Below are positions 26,745-35,740 of a stretch of 64,000 nucleotides of DNA, in pieces; the first letter of the stretch is position 1; the number at the start of each line of letters is the position of its first letter. The translations under genes were made by a program, and so were the position numbers. Source of the DNA: Archangium lipolyticum (GTDB lineage: Bacteria; Myxococcota; Myxococcia; Myxococcales; Myxococcaceae). Under the pieces are notes generated by a model. The model was not told the DNA's origin. It saw nothing but the letters and a program-made list of their open reading frames with translations, and did not search any database. The stretch spans positions 62,001 through 126,000 of the forward strand of contig NZ_JANKBZ010000002.1 of assembly GCF_024623785.1 (NCBI RefSeq). Direction: 5' to 3'.

Positions 26745-27857
26745 TCAGTTCCCGACCTCGCACATCCAGTCGAGGTAGAACGGGAACAGGTACGCCTCCG
26801 CCGGGCTCACGGGCTCGTTCCCGAGCGCGTCGGGCATGCAGCCATCGTAGGCCATCGAGCCATGCTCCGTGCAGTCCTTCTTTGGAGGGACCAGAGGGTC
26901 ATCCACTGGAGTCTGGTTGGTGGTCGCCACGTTGAACGAGGTGGGCCAGACGTTGTCGAGAACGTCGAACTCGGAGGGCATCGAGCCAAACTCCATGGCG
27001 ATGAACGAGTCCGGGACCGCGAAGGAGCCGTTGCGATCATGGACGAACGAACGCCGGGGCGCCGTGATGTCGGGCCAGTCGTGCCACTGCGCGTAGGTCC
27101 GACCGCCGCTGGAACAATCGTCGTTGCCGCCGTCGAACAGCAGGATGCCATCCACCGCCTTGTCCTTGGAGAGGATCATCCCGTGGCCCGCGCCCTGCGA
27201 GTGGCCGGAGACGATGATGATGTCCCAGTTGAAGTCCTCGGGCTCGGGCATGCAGTCATGGTCGTCGTTGGCGAGGAAGGCGTCCCACCCCTCCGCCGAG
27301 AAGTTGGTTCGGAGGTAGTCGAGCAGCCGGTAGAGGCGATGGACAATCGAATCACCCTGTCGCACCGAGAGGATCGGCGACCAGTTCACGCCGAAAACGA
27401 CCTCGCGCCGCGCCGGCCCGTAGCAGCCGCAGTTCTGCGCGCAGACGCTCTCGAGGCGAGCCGTGTTGTCATACGAGAGCCCGATGGTCTTGTAGCCAGC
27501 GTAGGCCGCCATCGAGAGGAGACCCTCGTACTTGTTGGGCTCCGACTTCGTGCCGGGGAGGAACAGATAGAGCTGGCCCTGGCGCGGCTCGGGGTGATTG
27601 GCGGCCGGCACGTACACGTAGTGAGCGCCGCAGGGCGACGTGTTGGTATTGCCCGGGCAGGCGGTCGGGTCCCCCGCGACGAACAGGTCCTCCGGCTGGA
27701 TGACGTGCTTGGTCGACGGGAACGCGTTGAAGTCAGCGGAAGTCGCGGGTGGGCACGCGCTGGCGAGGTGTGGCACGAGGAACAGGAACACCGCGCATGC
27801 CGTCACAGCCCACGGGGCGATCCGGTACCCCGGGTGATGGGGCTCTTGGGAACGCAT
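26745..27857 (-). CDS. Secreted alpha/beta hydrolase (BPSS1187-like)
   Basis: 370 residues with an N-terminal signal peptide ending in HLASAC. The core has GQLYLFLPGTKSEP (oxyanion strand), KTIGLSYDN, the nucleophile elbow VSGHSQGAGH, LLFDGGNDD (acid region) and a C-terminal His in CTEHGSMA. It is Cys-rich, consistent with export. The sequence order resembles the BPSS1187-like secreted hydrolases, whose substrate is not established. ATG 27857 has GAGGAGAAGACG upstream; the longer open frame upstream has no coding character. It is divergent from the gene at 28180. Confidence 0.75.
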   Translation of the reverse strand: MRSQEPHHPGYRIAPWAVTACAVFLFLVPHLASACPPATSADFNAFPSTKHVIQPEDLFVAGDPTACPGNTNTSPCGAHYVYVPAANHPEPRQGQLYLFLPGTKSEPNKYEGLLSMAAYAGYKTIGLSYDNTARLESVCAQNCGCYGPARREVVFGVNWSPILSVRQGDSIVHRLYRLLDYLRTNFSAEGWDAFLANDDHDCMPEPEDFNWDIIIVSGHSQGAGHGMILSKDKAVDGILLFDGGNDDCSSGGRTYAQWHDWPDITAPRRSFVHDRNGSFAVPDSFIAMEFGSMPSEFDVLDNVWPTSFNVATTNQTPVDDPLVPPKKDCTEHGSMAYDGCMPDALGNEPVSPAEAYLFPFYLDWMCEVGN

Positions 27858-28179
27858 CGTCTTCTCCTCGGGGAACGGCTGGCGCGGGAGACATTCCCGA
27901 CAGCCTCTTCCAAGGGGAGAGAGCACCTGGCTGAAAGTTTGTGACGAAGCTTCGGCACAAGCTTTGCCCGGAGTCGTCAGGCAGCCTGGAGCGCTGTACT
28001 TCAGGATGACCAGACCCGCGTTGCCACCTCCCGCGCTGCCAGCACTTCGTACCTTCCGGGACCCTCTCCAAGGTAGGACGACCCTGATGCACCCGAGCAC
28101 CTCCTGGCACAAGGGCTCGACTCCATGCGAACAAGAGCCTGGGGCTTCCGGTGGGCGGGGAGGCCCGCGAGGAGCACGC
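27858..28179. other. Divergent intergenic region
   Basis: 322 bases between the hydrolase and the kinase-like membrane protein starts. It must hold both promoters. I see no clear consensus promoter, repeat or small gene; the only local symmetry is GAAGCTTC near 27950. Confidence 0.4.
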
Positions 28180-28980
28180 ATGGACGAGAAGAAGAAGTCA
28201 GAGGAGAAGTGGGAGGAAGCGGAGCGGTTGGGGCCGTACCAGCTGCACGAGCAGGTGCCGCAGTCCGCTGGCAACCAGGGGGAGCTCTACCGGGCCACGC
28301 ACGAGACGAGCGGGGCGACGGCCCTGGTGCTCAAGCCCGCCGCCGAGCAGGGCGCGGCCCCGTTGACGGACTGGCGGGTGCAACTCAGCTCCTCGGCCTC
28401 AGCTGGCTACATCGCCATGGAGCCGAGGGACACCCCCTGGTCCGTGGCCCCCGACAAGCACTCGGTGGAGGCGCTGATGTTCTTGTTCGAGGGGGTACAG
28501 GCGGGAGTGGGGCGCATGTCTCGCGCCTTCCCCAACACCCACGCGCCGCGCCTCCGCTGGAGCTTGGGGCTGAGCGTGGCGAGCGCCGCCGCGGTGTGCG
28601 CCCTGCTGTTCGCGCTGGTGCGTCTGTCCTCCGTGTCCCAAACGTCGAGTGGCCCGGAACTCGTGGCGAGCACTCCATCCGCGCCCGTGAGCCACGAGGC
28701 GTCCACGGCAGGTGGGAATCCGGACCAGCCCACCTATGAGGCGCTCGTGGACGTCGTGGATGCTGGGGAGTCCGTGCTCGCCCGTCCGTTGCCGCGCGAG
28801 CCCTTCAAAGGGCAGAAGCGCCCTCCCTGCACCCGCTACGTCGAGGTCGAGTTGGTCGGAGCCTGCTGGTTGCCGCATGAACTCAAGGCCCCGTGCCCGG
28901 ACATTCTCTACGAGTACGAGGGCAAGTGCTACTTGCCCGCCTACAGCGCCAAACCGCCGCCCTCGTCGCTCGGCCAGTGA
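28180..28980 (+). CDS. Membrane protein with a truncated kinase-like N-lobe
   Basis: 266 residues. After a charged start it reads YQLHEQVPQSAGNQGELYRA and then THETSGATALVLKPA, which follows the pattern of the Gly-rich loop and beta-3 Lys of a Hanks-type Ser/Thr kinase with its Gly residues worn away. The rest of the catalytic domain (HRD, DFG) is absent. A single membrane segment lies at about residues 128-149, then a Ser/Pro/Ala linker and a small C-terminal domain with four Cys (PPCTRYVEVELVGACW and APCPDILYEYEGKCYLP). ATG 28180 has GAGGAGC upstream. It is most likely non-catalytic; role unknown. Confidence 0.7.
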   Translation: MDEKKKSEEKWEEAERLGPYQLHEQVPQSAGNQGELYRATHETSGATALVLKPAAEQGAAPLTDWRVQLSSSASAGYIAMEPRDTPWSVAPDKHSVEALMFLFEGVQAGVGRMSRAFPNTHAPRLRWSLGLSVASAAAVCALLFALVRLSSVSQTSSGPELVASTPSAPVSHEASTAGGNPDQPTYEALVDVVDAGESVLARPLPREPFKGQKRPPCTRYVEVELVGACWLPHELKAPCPDILYEYEGKCYLPAYSAKPPPSSLGQ

Positions 28981-28997
28981 CTGCGCGGAGTGGAGAC

Positions 28998-30368
28998 CTA
29001 CGGTGCGGCGGGGAGGGTGATGCGGGCCGTCGTTCCCAGGCTGGGCTGGCTCTCCAGGATGAGAGTGCCTCCATGGGCGACGACGATGCGGCGGGCGAGG
29101 GCGAGCCCCAGTCCCACGCCTCCCGTCTTGCGCGCCCGGCTGCGGTCACTGCGGAAGAAGGGGGTGAAGAGGTGGGGCAGGTCGTTCGCGTCGATGCCGA
29201 TGCCCTCGTCACGCACCTCCACCTGGAGGCCGTGCTCCAACGGACGGGCATGCAGCCGCACGGTGGAGTGGGGCTCGGAGTACTTGCCGGCGTTGTCGAG
29301 CAGGTTGTCGATGGCGCGGCGTAGCAGCACCGGGTCGGCCTCCAGCACGGGCAGGGTGCCGTCCACGTGGACCTCGAGGCGGTGCTCGGGCCGTGCGGAG
29401 CGGAAGCGCGCGGCGGCCTTGTCCACCAGCGTCTGGGCCTCCACGTGCTCGCGGCGCAGCGGAGGGGTGGCACCGGGAGTCTGCTCGGTGGCCAGGTCCA
29501 GGCGGGCGGCGGTGAGCACGTCGGAGACGAGGCGCTCCAGCTCGGAGAGGTCCTCGGCGATGTCGGAGAGGGACTCGCGGGCCAGGGCGGCGTCACCCTC
29601 GCTGGCCAGGTCCAGGGCGACGCGGATGCGGGCCAGGGGGGTGCGCAGCTCGTGGGAGACGTTGGCCAGCAGCTCCTTCTGGGAGCGCAGCAGGTGGGTG
29701 ATGCGCTCGGCCATCTCGTCGAAGGCCTCGGCCACCTGGCCCATCTCGTCGCGGCGGCGCAGGCCGGTGCGCACGTCCAACATGCCGGCACCGAAGGCGC
29801 GAGCCACCTTGGCCAGCCGCTGCAGGGGCAGGGCGAGGCTGCGGGCGAAGACGAGCGAGGTGATGGCCGTGCACCCGAGCGCCAGGGCGATGGGCACCAC
29901 GGGGCTGGGGGGAGGCTGGGGTGGTGGGGGGAGCTCCACCATGGCGTAGGCCTCCATCGGACCGGTCTCGGGGATGGCCACGTACATGGCGGGCGGCGGA
30001 CCGGTGCCGCGCTTCATCACGCGCTCGATCTCGAGCCGTTGGAGCCGCTCGGCGGAGAGGGGAGGGAGAGGGGGCGAGGTGTTGGCGGCGAAGACGCTGC
30101 CATCCACGGTGCGCAGCGTCACCTTCGTGCCGAGCCGTTGGCGAACCCGGTTCAGTGCCCTCTGGAGATCCTCGGGTCGATCCCGGAGCGAGGCCCACTC
30201 GGAGACGTTGTAGGTGGTGGCGCGCTCGAAGGTCTCGCGAAACGAGTCTTCCCGTGTGTAGCGATGGAGGGTGGTGAGCGCGAAGAAGACGAGCAGGAGC
30301 TGGGCGATGCCCACCAGGTAGATGCGCCACAGCAGGCGACTGGGGAAGCGGGGACGGCGGATGTTCAA
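28998..30368 (-). CDS. Sensor histidine kinase, copy 2
   Basis: 456 residues with the same layout as the kinase at 8635-10053: two membrane segments, short periplasmic region, HAMP, H-box SHELRTP, N-box DNLLDNA, DEGIGI, GVGLGLAL. From about residue 150 to the end of the nucleotide domain the two proteins differ at only a few positions, and the DNA is nearly identical too. Differences concentrate in the first 130 residues (sensor region) and in the tail, which here ends at LPAAP. The TTG start overlaps the regulator stop as in copy 1. No efflux genes follow, so its targets are elsewhere or shared. Confidence 0.92.
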   Translation of the reverse strand: MNIRRPRFPSRLLWRIYLVGIAQLLLVFFALTTLHRYTREDSFRETFERATTYNVSEWASLRDRPEDLQRALNRVRQRLGTKVTLRTVDGSVFAANTSPPLPPLSAERLQRLEIERVMKRGTGPPPAMYVAIPETGPMEAYAMVELPPPPQPPPSPVVPIALALGCTAITSLVFARSLALPLQRLAKVARAFGAGMLDVRTGLRRRDEMGQVAEAFDEMAERITHLLRSQKELLANVSHELRTPLARIRVALDLASEGDAALARESLSDIAEDLSELERLVSDVLTAARLDLATEQTPGATPPLRREHVEAQTLVDKAAARFRSARPEHRLEVHVDGTLPVLEADPVLLRRAIDNLLDNAGKYSEPHSTVRLHARPLEHGLQVEVRDEGIGIDANDLPHLFTPFFRSDRSRARKTGGVGLGLALARRIVVAHGGTLILESQPSLGTTARITLPAAP

Positions 30369-31093
30369 GGCTCGTCCCCGGTGGCGAGCAGGTAGCCCGC
30401 GCCGCGCACGGTCTTGAGGAGCCTGGGGTTGCGCGGGTCCTCTTCTATCTTCTGGCGGATGCGGAAGATGTGGACGTCGACGGAGCGGTCGAAGACCTCC
30501 TCGGCGTTGCCCTTGACGAGGTCCAGGAGCTGCTCGCGGCTGAGGACACGGCCGGCGCGCTCGGCGAGGACGCGCAGCAGGCCGAACTCGTACGTGGTGA
30601 GGGGGAGGACCCTGCCGTCGAGCGTGGCGCGGAGGCCGCGCGGATCCATGGCCAGCTTGCCGACCTGGATGGGCTGTGAGGAGGGCCCGACGCGGCCACG
30701 GGCGCGGCGAACCTGGGCGCGGATGCGCGCGAGCAGCTCGCGGGAGGAGTAGGGCTTGGAGAGGTAGTCGTCGGCGCCGGTCTCCAGGCCGAGCACCCGG
30801 TCGGCCTCCTCGCCGCGGGCGGTCACGATGATGATGGGGACGTCGCTGCGCGTGCGCAGCTCGCGGCAGACGTCCACGCCATCGCGCCCGGGGAGCATGA
30901 GGTCCAGGAGGATGACGTCATAGGCATGGCGGCTGGCCTCGGTGAGACCCTCGGGGCCGGTGCCGGCGATGGTGACGAGGATGCCGTGCTCCTGGAGGTA
31001 GCGGCTGGTGAGGCGGGCCAGCCGCTCGTCGTCCTCCACCAGCAGCACCTGGATGGTGCCCTCGTCCGCGGCGGCCTGTGTCGTCTGCTCCAT
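30365..31093 (-). CDS. OmpR-family response regulator, copy 2
   Basis: 242 residues with receiver Asp in LLDLMLPG, Lys in YLSKPYS and C-terminal winged helix ending VRGAGYLLATGDEP. It differs from copy 1 (10050-10778) mainly in the first ten residues and in a block around 130-150 (LAMDPRGLRATLDGRVLPL against LAMDPRNMSATLDGKALSL). The recognition helix region appears the same, so both may bind the same operators. ATG 31093 is chosen because the upstream extension has no coding character and contains a long inverted repeat. Confidence 0.93.
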   Translation of the reverse strand: MEQTTQAAADEGTIQVLLVEDDERLARLTSRYLQEHGILVTIAGTGPEGLTEASRHAYDVILLDLMLPGRDGVDVCRELRTRSDVPIIIVTARGEEADRVLGLETGADDYLSKPYSSRELLARIRAQVRRARGRVGPSSQPIQVGKLAMDPRGLRATLDGRVLPLTTYEFGLLRVLAERAGRVLSREQLLDLVKGNAEEVFDRSVDVHIFRIRQKIEEDPRNPRLLKTVRGAGYLLATGDEP

Positions 31094-31504
31094 GCCCGTG
31101 GTCCCTCGAAGAACGACCCGGGGGCATGAAGAGGGGTTCGCGGTCTTGCTGCCCGTCCCTGAGCAGCCGAACTCATGCCCCCGGGTCGCGAGAGTGAAGG
31201 TGCCAGCGGGACATGTCCGGCGGGCTTCGGATGGATGAAGAAATATTTCCACGCGACCCAGCGCGTCACCGCGGCGGGGACGGCACGGTGCGGACCTGGT
31301 TCCGCTGAGCGGGGACTCCGTTCCGGGTGCCATTCCGAGGTGGGTGGCACTCGGGGCGGTGCCCGAGATGTCCTACATCACCGGGGAAAGATCCAATTCC
31401 CGGTGCTCTCCTCAATTCCAGGACGGGAGCCCTCACCGCGTGGTGGGGGTCGCGGGGGGGTTGGACGTGCGCCGGGTAAGCCCGGGTGCGAGAGGAGAGA
31501 AGAT
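31094..31504. promoter_or_regulatory. Divergent regulatory region with a perfect 16-bp inverted repeat
   Basis: The arms are 31114-31129 and 31173-31188. The left arm CGACCCGGGGGCATGA is repeated exactly as its reverse complement after 43 bases. The repeat starts about 20 bases upstream of the regulator ATG. Copy 1 of the regulator lacks it, although short leader words such as TTCGCGGT are shared. It could be an operator pair, a transcript hairpin or the trace of a small insertion. The rest of the region to the FG-GAP gene shows no small gene. Confidence 0.55.
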
Positions 31505-33913
31505 ATGCGGATGTACGTTGCGCTGGGGACGATGGTGCTGGCGGGGGCCTGCGGCACCACGGAGCAGGAGGGCGGATCGAAGGCGCTGGCGGAGAGACAC
31601 CTCTCGGAGCGTTGTGAGGTTCCGCCGCCCTTCACGGGCCACTTCGAGCCGGAGCTCCAATGGGCGTGGACGGGGAGCGGGGTGCTGCCCGAGTCCAGGC
31701 AGGTGATGATGACGCCGGTGGTGGTGGACGTGGACCGGGACGGCTCGCCGGACATCGTCTTCAGCACCTTCGATGGTGAGCTGTACAACGCGCTGGCCCA
31801 GGCGGGCGGCAACCCCAACGTCAACGGGGTGCTCCGGGCCATCAGCGGCAGGGACGGTCACGAGCTGTGGGCCGCGGGGGGCCCGGAGCACCGGGTGAAG
31901 CCCTCCGCCAGCATCGCCGCCGGTGACATCGACGGTGACGGCGCGGTGGAGATCTGCGGCATTCCGGAGAACGGCCGCGGCATCATCTGCTTCGAGAACG
32001 ACGGCGCCTTCAAGTTCCGCTCTGCCCCGGATGCGTACGACTACAACGAGTGGGGTGGCCCCTCGCTGGCGGACCTGGAGGGCGACGGCACCGTGGAGAT
32101 CCTCGACGGCAACCGCGTCTATACCCACACCGGCGCGCTGAAGTGGGTGGGCTCCGAGGGCATGGATGGTGCCCTGGCCACCGGCCCCGTCTCCTTCGCG
32201 GCGGACATCGACCAGGACGGCAAGCAGGAGGTCATCAACGGCCGCTCCGTCTACCGGCACGATGGCTCGCTCAAGTGCACCAACTCACAGATCCAGGGCG
32301 GCTTCGCGGGTGTGGCGAACTTCGACGGGGACGCGGCGGGGGAGATCGTCGTGGCGGGCCATGGCCAGGTGAGCCTGCTCGATGACGACTGCTCGCTGCT
32401 GTGGAGCCGGCAGGTCCACATCACCGGCACGGATCAGCCCTACCACGACAAACCCGGCCACGGCGGCCCGCCCAACATCGCGGACTTCGATGGTGACGGG
32501 CAGCTGGAGATCGGCCTGGCGGGTGATTGGAACTACACCGTCTACGGTACCAACGGCTCCGTGAAGTGGACCTTCCCCATCTGGGACTACAGCTCCGGGA
32601 AGACGACCTCCACCACCTTCGACCTGGATGGGGATGGCAGGCTCGAGGTCATCTACGCCGACGAGCGTCAGCTGCGCATCTTCGACGGCGTCACGGGCGC
32701 GCTTCGCTGGGAGACGCCGCACAGCTCGGGCACCACGCACGAGTACCCGCTCGTCGCGGACGTGGATGGGGACAACGCCGCGGACATCGTCGTGGTGGAG
32801 AACGACCACGCCGCCCCGGCGCCGGGCCTCAACGGCATCCGCGTGTACCACGACACCCAGGAGGGCTGGGCCGGCGCCCGGCGCATCTGGAACCAGCACG
32901 CCTACTCGGTGACGAACGTCAACGACGACGGCTCCATCCCCAGCAACCCGGAGGCCCACTGGCTGCACCCGAAGCTCAACGCCTTCCGCTCCAACGTCGC
33001 CGGCTACCTGGGCCAGGGCAATCCCTACGCCGCCGCGGACCTCGTCGCCTCCGAGGTGACGGCCTCGTGTGATGGCTCGGGCGTGCTCACGCTCGGTGCG
33101 CGCGTGCGCAACCAGGGCGATGCTCCGGTGCCCGTCGGCGTGAAGGTGGCCTTCTACCAGGGCAACCCGGCCTCGGGCGGCACGCTGCTCGCCGTGGGCA
33201 CCGCCGCCGACGCGCTGCCCGTGGGCGGCAGCTCCCTCGTGACGGTTTCCATGCCCTCCTCCTTCACCGGCAGCGCCGAGGTGTTCGCCGTGGTGGACGA
33301 CGACGGCACGGGCGCGGGCCGCGACACCGAGTGCCGCGAGGACAACAACGCCGCCTCCGCCACGGTGGACCTCACCTGCCAGCCGCCGCCCAGCAACCAG
33401 CCGCCGGTGGCCCTCTGCCGCGACGTCACCGTCACCGCCAGCGACTCCTGCCAGGGCCGCGCCAGCGTGAACAACGGCAGCTACGACCCGGACAACGGGC
33501 CCTCGCCGCTCACCCTCACCGAGTCGCCCAACGCCTCCTTCGGTCCGGGCCGCCACTCCGTCACGTTGACGGCCTCGGACGGTGCGGCGAGCTCCCAGTG
33601 CGTGGGCATCGTCACCGTGGTGGACTCCACGAAGCCCGTCATCTCCTGCCCGCTCGGGGTGGATGCCAGGGTGGGCCTCGGCAGCCTCGGCCTCTCCATC
33701 CAGTACGCCGTCTCGGCCAGGGACAACTGCGGCCCGGTGCCCGTCACCTGTTCGCACCCCTCCGGCGCGCTCTTCCTGCTGGGCCTGACGAACGTCACCT
33801 GCACCGCCAGGGATGCTTCAGGCAACACGGCCTCGTGCAACTTCGGCATCCGCGTGAGCGTCGGCATCTCGCTGCCGCTCTCCACCCCGGCCGCGCCGGC
33901 CACGGACCTCTGA
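31505..33913 (+). CDS. FG-GAP/VCBS-repeat lipoprotein with HYR-like domains
   Basis: 802 residues. The signal has lipobox LAGAC. Residues about 60 to 480 hold repeated calcium-type blades with the motif D-x-D-x-D-G (VDVDRDGSPDIVF, GDIDGDGAVEI, ADFDGDGQLEIGLAG, FDLDGDGRLEVIYA, ADVDGDNAADIVVV), as in integrin-like FG-GAP propellers. Next comes a CARDB-like domain (DLVASEVTASCDG onward), then two HYR/Ig-like domains (PPVALCRDVTVTA and KPVISCPLGVDARV onward). It is a surface or secreted adhesion-type protein. ATG 31505 has GGAGAG upstream. Confidence 0.85.
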   Translation: MRMYVALGTMVLAGACGTTEQEGGSKALAERHLSERCEVPPPFTGHFEPELQWAWTGSGVLPESRQVMMTPVVVDVDRDGSPDIVFSTFDGELYNALAQAGGNPNVNGVLRAISGRDGHELWAAGGPEHRVKPSASIAAGDIDGDGAVEICGIPENGRGIICFENDGAFKFRSAPDAYDYNEWGGPSLADLEGDGTVEILDGNRVYTHTGALKWVGSEGMDGALATGPVSFAADIDQDGKQEVINGRSVYRHDGSLKCTNSQIQGGFAGVANFDGDAAGEIVVAGHGQVSLLDDDCSLLWSRQVHITGTDQPYHDKPGHGGPPNIADFDGDGQLEIGLAGDWNYTVYGTNGSVKWTFPIWDYSSGKTTSTTFDLDGDGRLEVIYADERQLRIFDGVTGALRWETPHSSGTTHEYPLVADVDGDNAADIVVVENDHAAPAPGLNGIRVYHDTQEGWAGARRIWNQHAYSVTNVNDDGSIPSNPEAHWLHPKLNAFRSNVAGYLGQGNPYAAADLVASEVTASCDGSGVLTLGARVRNQGDAPVPVGVKVAFYQGNPASGGTLLAVGTAADALPVGGSSLVTVSMPSSFTGSAEVFAVVDDDGTGAGRDTECREDNNAASATVDLTCQPPPSNQPPVALCRDVTVTASDSCQGRASVNNGSYDPDNGPSPLTLTESPNASFGPGRHSVTLTASDGAASSQCVGIVTVVDSTKPVISCPLGVDARVGLGSLGLSIQYAVSARDNCGPVPVTCSHPSGALFLLGLTNVTCTARDASGNTASCNFGIRVSVGISLPLSTPAAPATDL

Positions 33914-33934
33914 CAGCCCGCGGAGGACGAGTGC

Positions 33935-33983
33935 CACCGGGCCGGAGAACCGCTGGAAGATCAGCGGCTTGTCCGGCCCGGTG
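33935..33983 (+). terminator. Nested hairpin after the FG-GAP gene
   Basis: CACCGGGCCGG (33935-33945) pairs exactly with 33973-33983, and inside it CCGCT (33950-33954) pairs with AGCGG (33963-33967). TCATTT follows. Position right after the stop and the strong two-part stem suggest a transcription terminator. Confidence 0.6.
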
Positions 33984-34063
33984 TCATTTCCAGGATGAAT
34001 TCGGGCTCACGGCAAAGTTCCCCCCTGGCTGAGAGACCGCGACCTGGGTTAGGGTGCACCCAT

Positions 34064-34092
34064 GGTGTCGGGTCCGACACCGCGCGGTGTCG
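34064..34092. promoter_or_regulatory. Overlapping palindromes, operator-like
   Basis: Three half-sites alternate in direction: GGTGTCG at 34064, CGACACC at 34075, GGTGTCG at 34086. They form an 18-bp near-palindrome (34064-34081) and an exact 18-bp palindrome (34075-34092), spaced 11 bases, about one helical turn. They lie 44 to 72 bases before the start of the hotdog-like gene, where a repressor or activator would bind. Confidence 0.55.
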
Positions 34093-34135
34093 TAGGAGAC
34101 CCCATCCCCAGGGGGCTCCACACGAGGGAAGACGT

Positions 34136-35155
34136 ATGGGTCACGCACTTCATCTCCCCCTGTCCGTCACGCAGTCCACCACCTCCGCTCCGGGCGCAGC
34201 CTGGCGTGGGCGGATGCCCTTCGAGGAGGTGGGGACGCGGGAGCACCCGGTGCTGTGCGCGTCGGAGCTGTACGCGCGCATCTGCGTGAGGGACCCGTAC
34301 TTCGCGCTGCGCGACGTGACGGTCGTGGGTGAGGGCGAGGTGCTGGCCCGGGTGCCGGTGGAGCAGGAGCCGGGGCAGGAGGCCTCGCCCATCAACGCCG
34401 CGGAGGTGGGGCGGCACCTGGCCATCCTGGGCTCGTGCGCGTCGTCGCTGGTGAACCCCAAGGAGGGGCAGCACTACTACCTGGCGCGGCGCGCGCGGTT
34501 GGAGCGGCTCCACGAGGGCCCGCTGCCCCGGGCTACAGGGTTGTTGTGGGGCGCGGCGCGGGCGGAGTTCAAGGACAAGCGCACCGCCACGGCGAGCACG
34601 CTGCTGGCCAGCGAGGAGGGCCTGCCGCTCTTCTCGGTGGAGGTGGACTACAACGTGCTGTCCGCGGCGGCCTTCCAGCGCCTGTTCCAGTGCGCGCGCC
34701 AGGACATGCGCCGCGAGCCCCGCGAGCGTGCGCGGTGCGAGGGCTCGCCGGCCGACTTCGCCGCCATGCGTCAGAACCCGCACCGCCTCCCGTTGCCGCT
34801 GCGGGACTACGTGCGCGACGGCGAGTGCCTGAAGGCCACGCTGGGCCCGGTGAGCGCGGAGCTGTGCAAGGGCCACTTCGCCATGCACCCGGTGCTGCCG
34901 GTGGCGGTGGTGATGAGCGGCCTGTCCGGGATGGCGGGCGCGCTGCTGCACCAGCTGTTGGGCAACGCGTCGGCGCGCTACCTGGTGACGCGGGGCGAGG
35001 TGCGCGCGGACAGCCTGGCCTACGCCGGGGAGACGGTGACGTTCGGCTCCCACCTGCATGAGGTGGAGGGGCGCGACCACCGCTTCTACTGCTGGGCCTC
35101 GGTGGGGGAGCGCCTGGTGGGGGTGATGGAGCTGACGCTCACCTGCCTGGAGTGA
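34136..35155 (+). CDS. Hotdog-fold-like protein
   Basis: 339 residues. The second half contains HFAMHPVLPVAVVMSGLSGMAG, which resembles the central helix region of FabA/FabZ-type hotdog dehydratases (H-F-P-x-x-P-V-M-P-G), followed by RGEVRADSLAYAGETVTFG and FYCWASVGERLVGVMELTL, the usual outer strands. The first half may be a second, diverged hotdog unit. Catalytic His/Glu positions are not convincing. It could be an acyl-binding or thioesterase-like protein; the substrate is unknown. ATG 34136 has GAGGGAAG upstream and the operator-like palindromes before it. Confidence 0.55.
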   Translation: MGHALHLPLSVTQSTTSAPGAAWRGRMPFEEVGTREHPVLCASELYARICVRDPYFALRDVTVVGEGEVLARVPVEQEPGQEASPINAAEVGRHLAILGSCASSLVNPKEGQHYYLARRARLERLHEGPLPRATGLLWGAARAEFKDKRTATASTLLASEEGLPLFSVEVDYNVLSAAAFQRLFQCARQDMRREPRERARCEGSPADFAAMRQNPHRLPLPLRDYVRDGECLKATLGPVSAELCKGHFAMHPVLPVAVVMSGLSGMAGALLHQLLGNASARYLVTRGEVRADSLAYAGETVTFGSHLHEVEGRDHRFYCWASVGERLVGVMELTLTCLE

Positions 35156-35158
35156 CGC

Positions 35159-35740
35159 TCACTCCCAGGTGATTTCGTAGTCCACCGAGTCGATGCCGAG
35201 CGTGTTCGCCGTGACGGTGCCGTTGAAGCCGAGCGCCTCCAGCGCGCCCTCGAAGATGCCCACGTGGTAGGCGGGCGGCTGCATGTCGCCGCGGTAGGCG
35301 ATGATGCACGCCTTGGGGCCGGCGGGACGGTGGTCGCGCTGGCCGTACGTCACCACGGTGCTGAAGGCCACGCGCGTCTGGGCGAAGAGCCGCTGTGGGT
35401 CTCCCTTGCCGAGGATGCCGAAGACGACCTGGCCCGGGCCGCTGGAGAAGCGCCGCACGCAGGCACGGCCGCAGGCGTTGAAGACGGCGTCCTGGTGGCC
35501 CATCTTCTCCTCCAGGATGTCCGCCGCGGAGTAGAGCAGCGTCAGGTAGTCCGAGGCCGGGTAGGTGCGCAGGTCGCTGATGTCTCTGGCCAGCGTGCCG
35601 GTGCGGAGCTGACGCAGCGCTCCCGCGCCCCCCTGCTTCTCGACGAGATCGAACACCACCCGGAAGAACAGACCGCGTACCGCGTCGGTGGGCTTGGTGA
35701 CGGCGATGCGAGCGGCGAGCTCGTTCTTGTTGGAGGGCAT
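35159..35740 (-). CDS. TIGR02265/DUF2378-family protein
   Basis: 193 residues. The pattern RGLFFRVVFDLVEKQGG, YPASDYLTLLYSAADILEEKMG, a central Arg/Phe-rich helix (RACVRRFSSGPGQVVFGIL), and the C-terminal YHVGIFEGALEALGFNG matches the Myxococcales-specific paralogous family TIGR02265. Family function is unknown; the fold resembles heme-NO-binding-like helical proteins. The gene converges with the hotdog-like gene (stop 3 bases away) and is divergent from the FAH gene. It supports the myxobacterial origin. Confidence 0.82.
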   Translation of the reverse strand: MPSNKNELAARIAVTKPTDAVRGLFFRVVFDLVEKQGGAGALRQLRTGTLARDISDLRTYPASDYLTLLYSAADILEEKMGHQDAVFNACGRACVRRFSSGPGQVVFGILGKGDPQRLFAQTRVAFSTVVTYGQRDHRPAGPKACIIAYRGDMQPPAYHVGIFEGALEALGFNGTVTANTLGIDSVDYEITWE

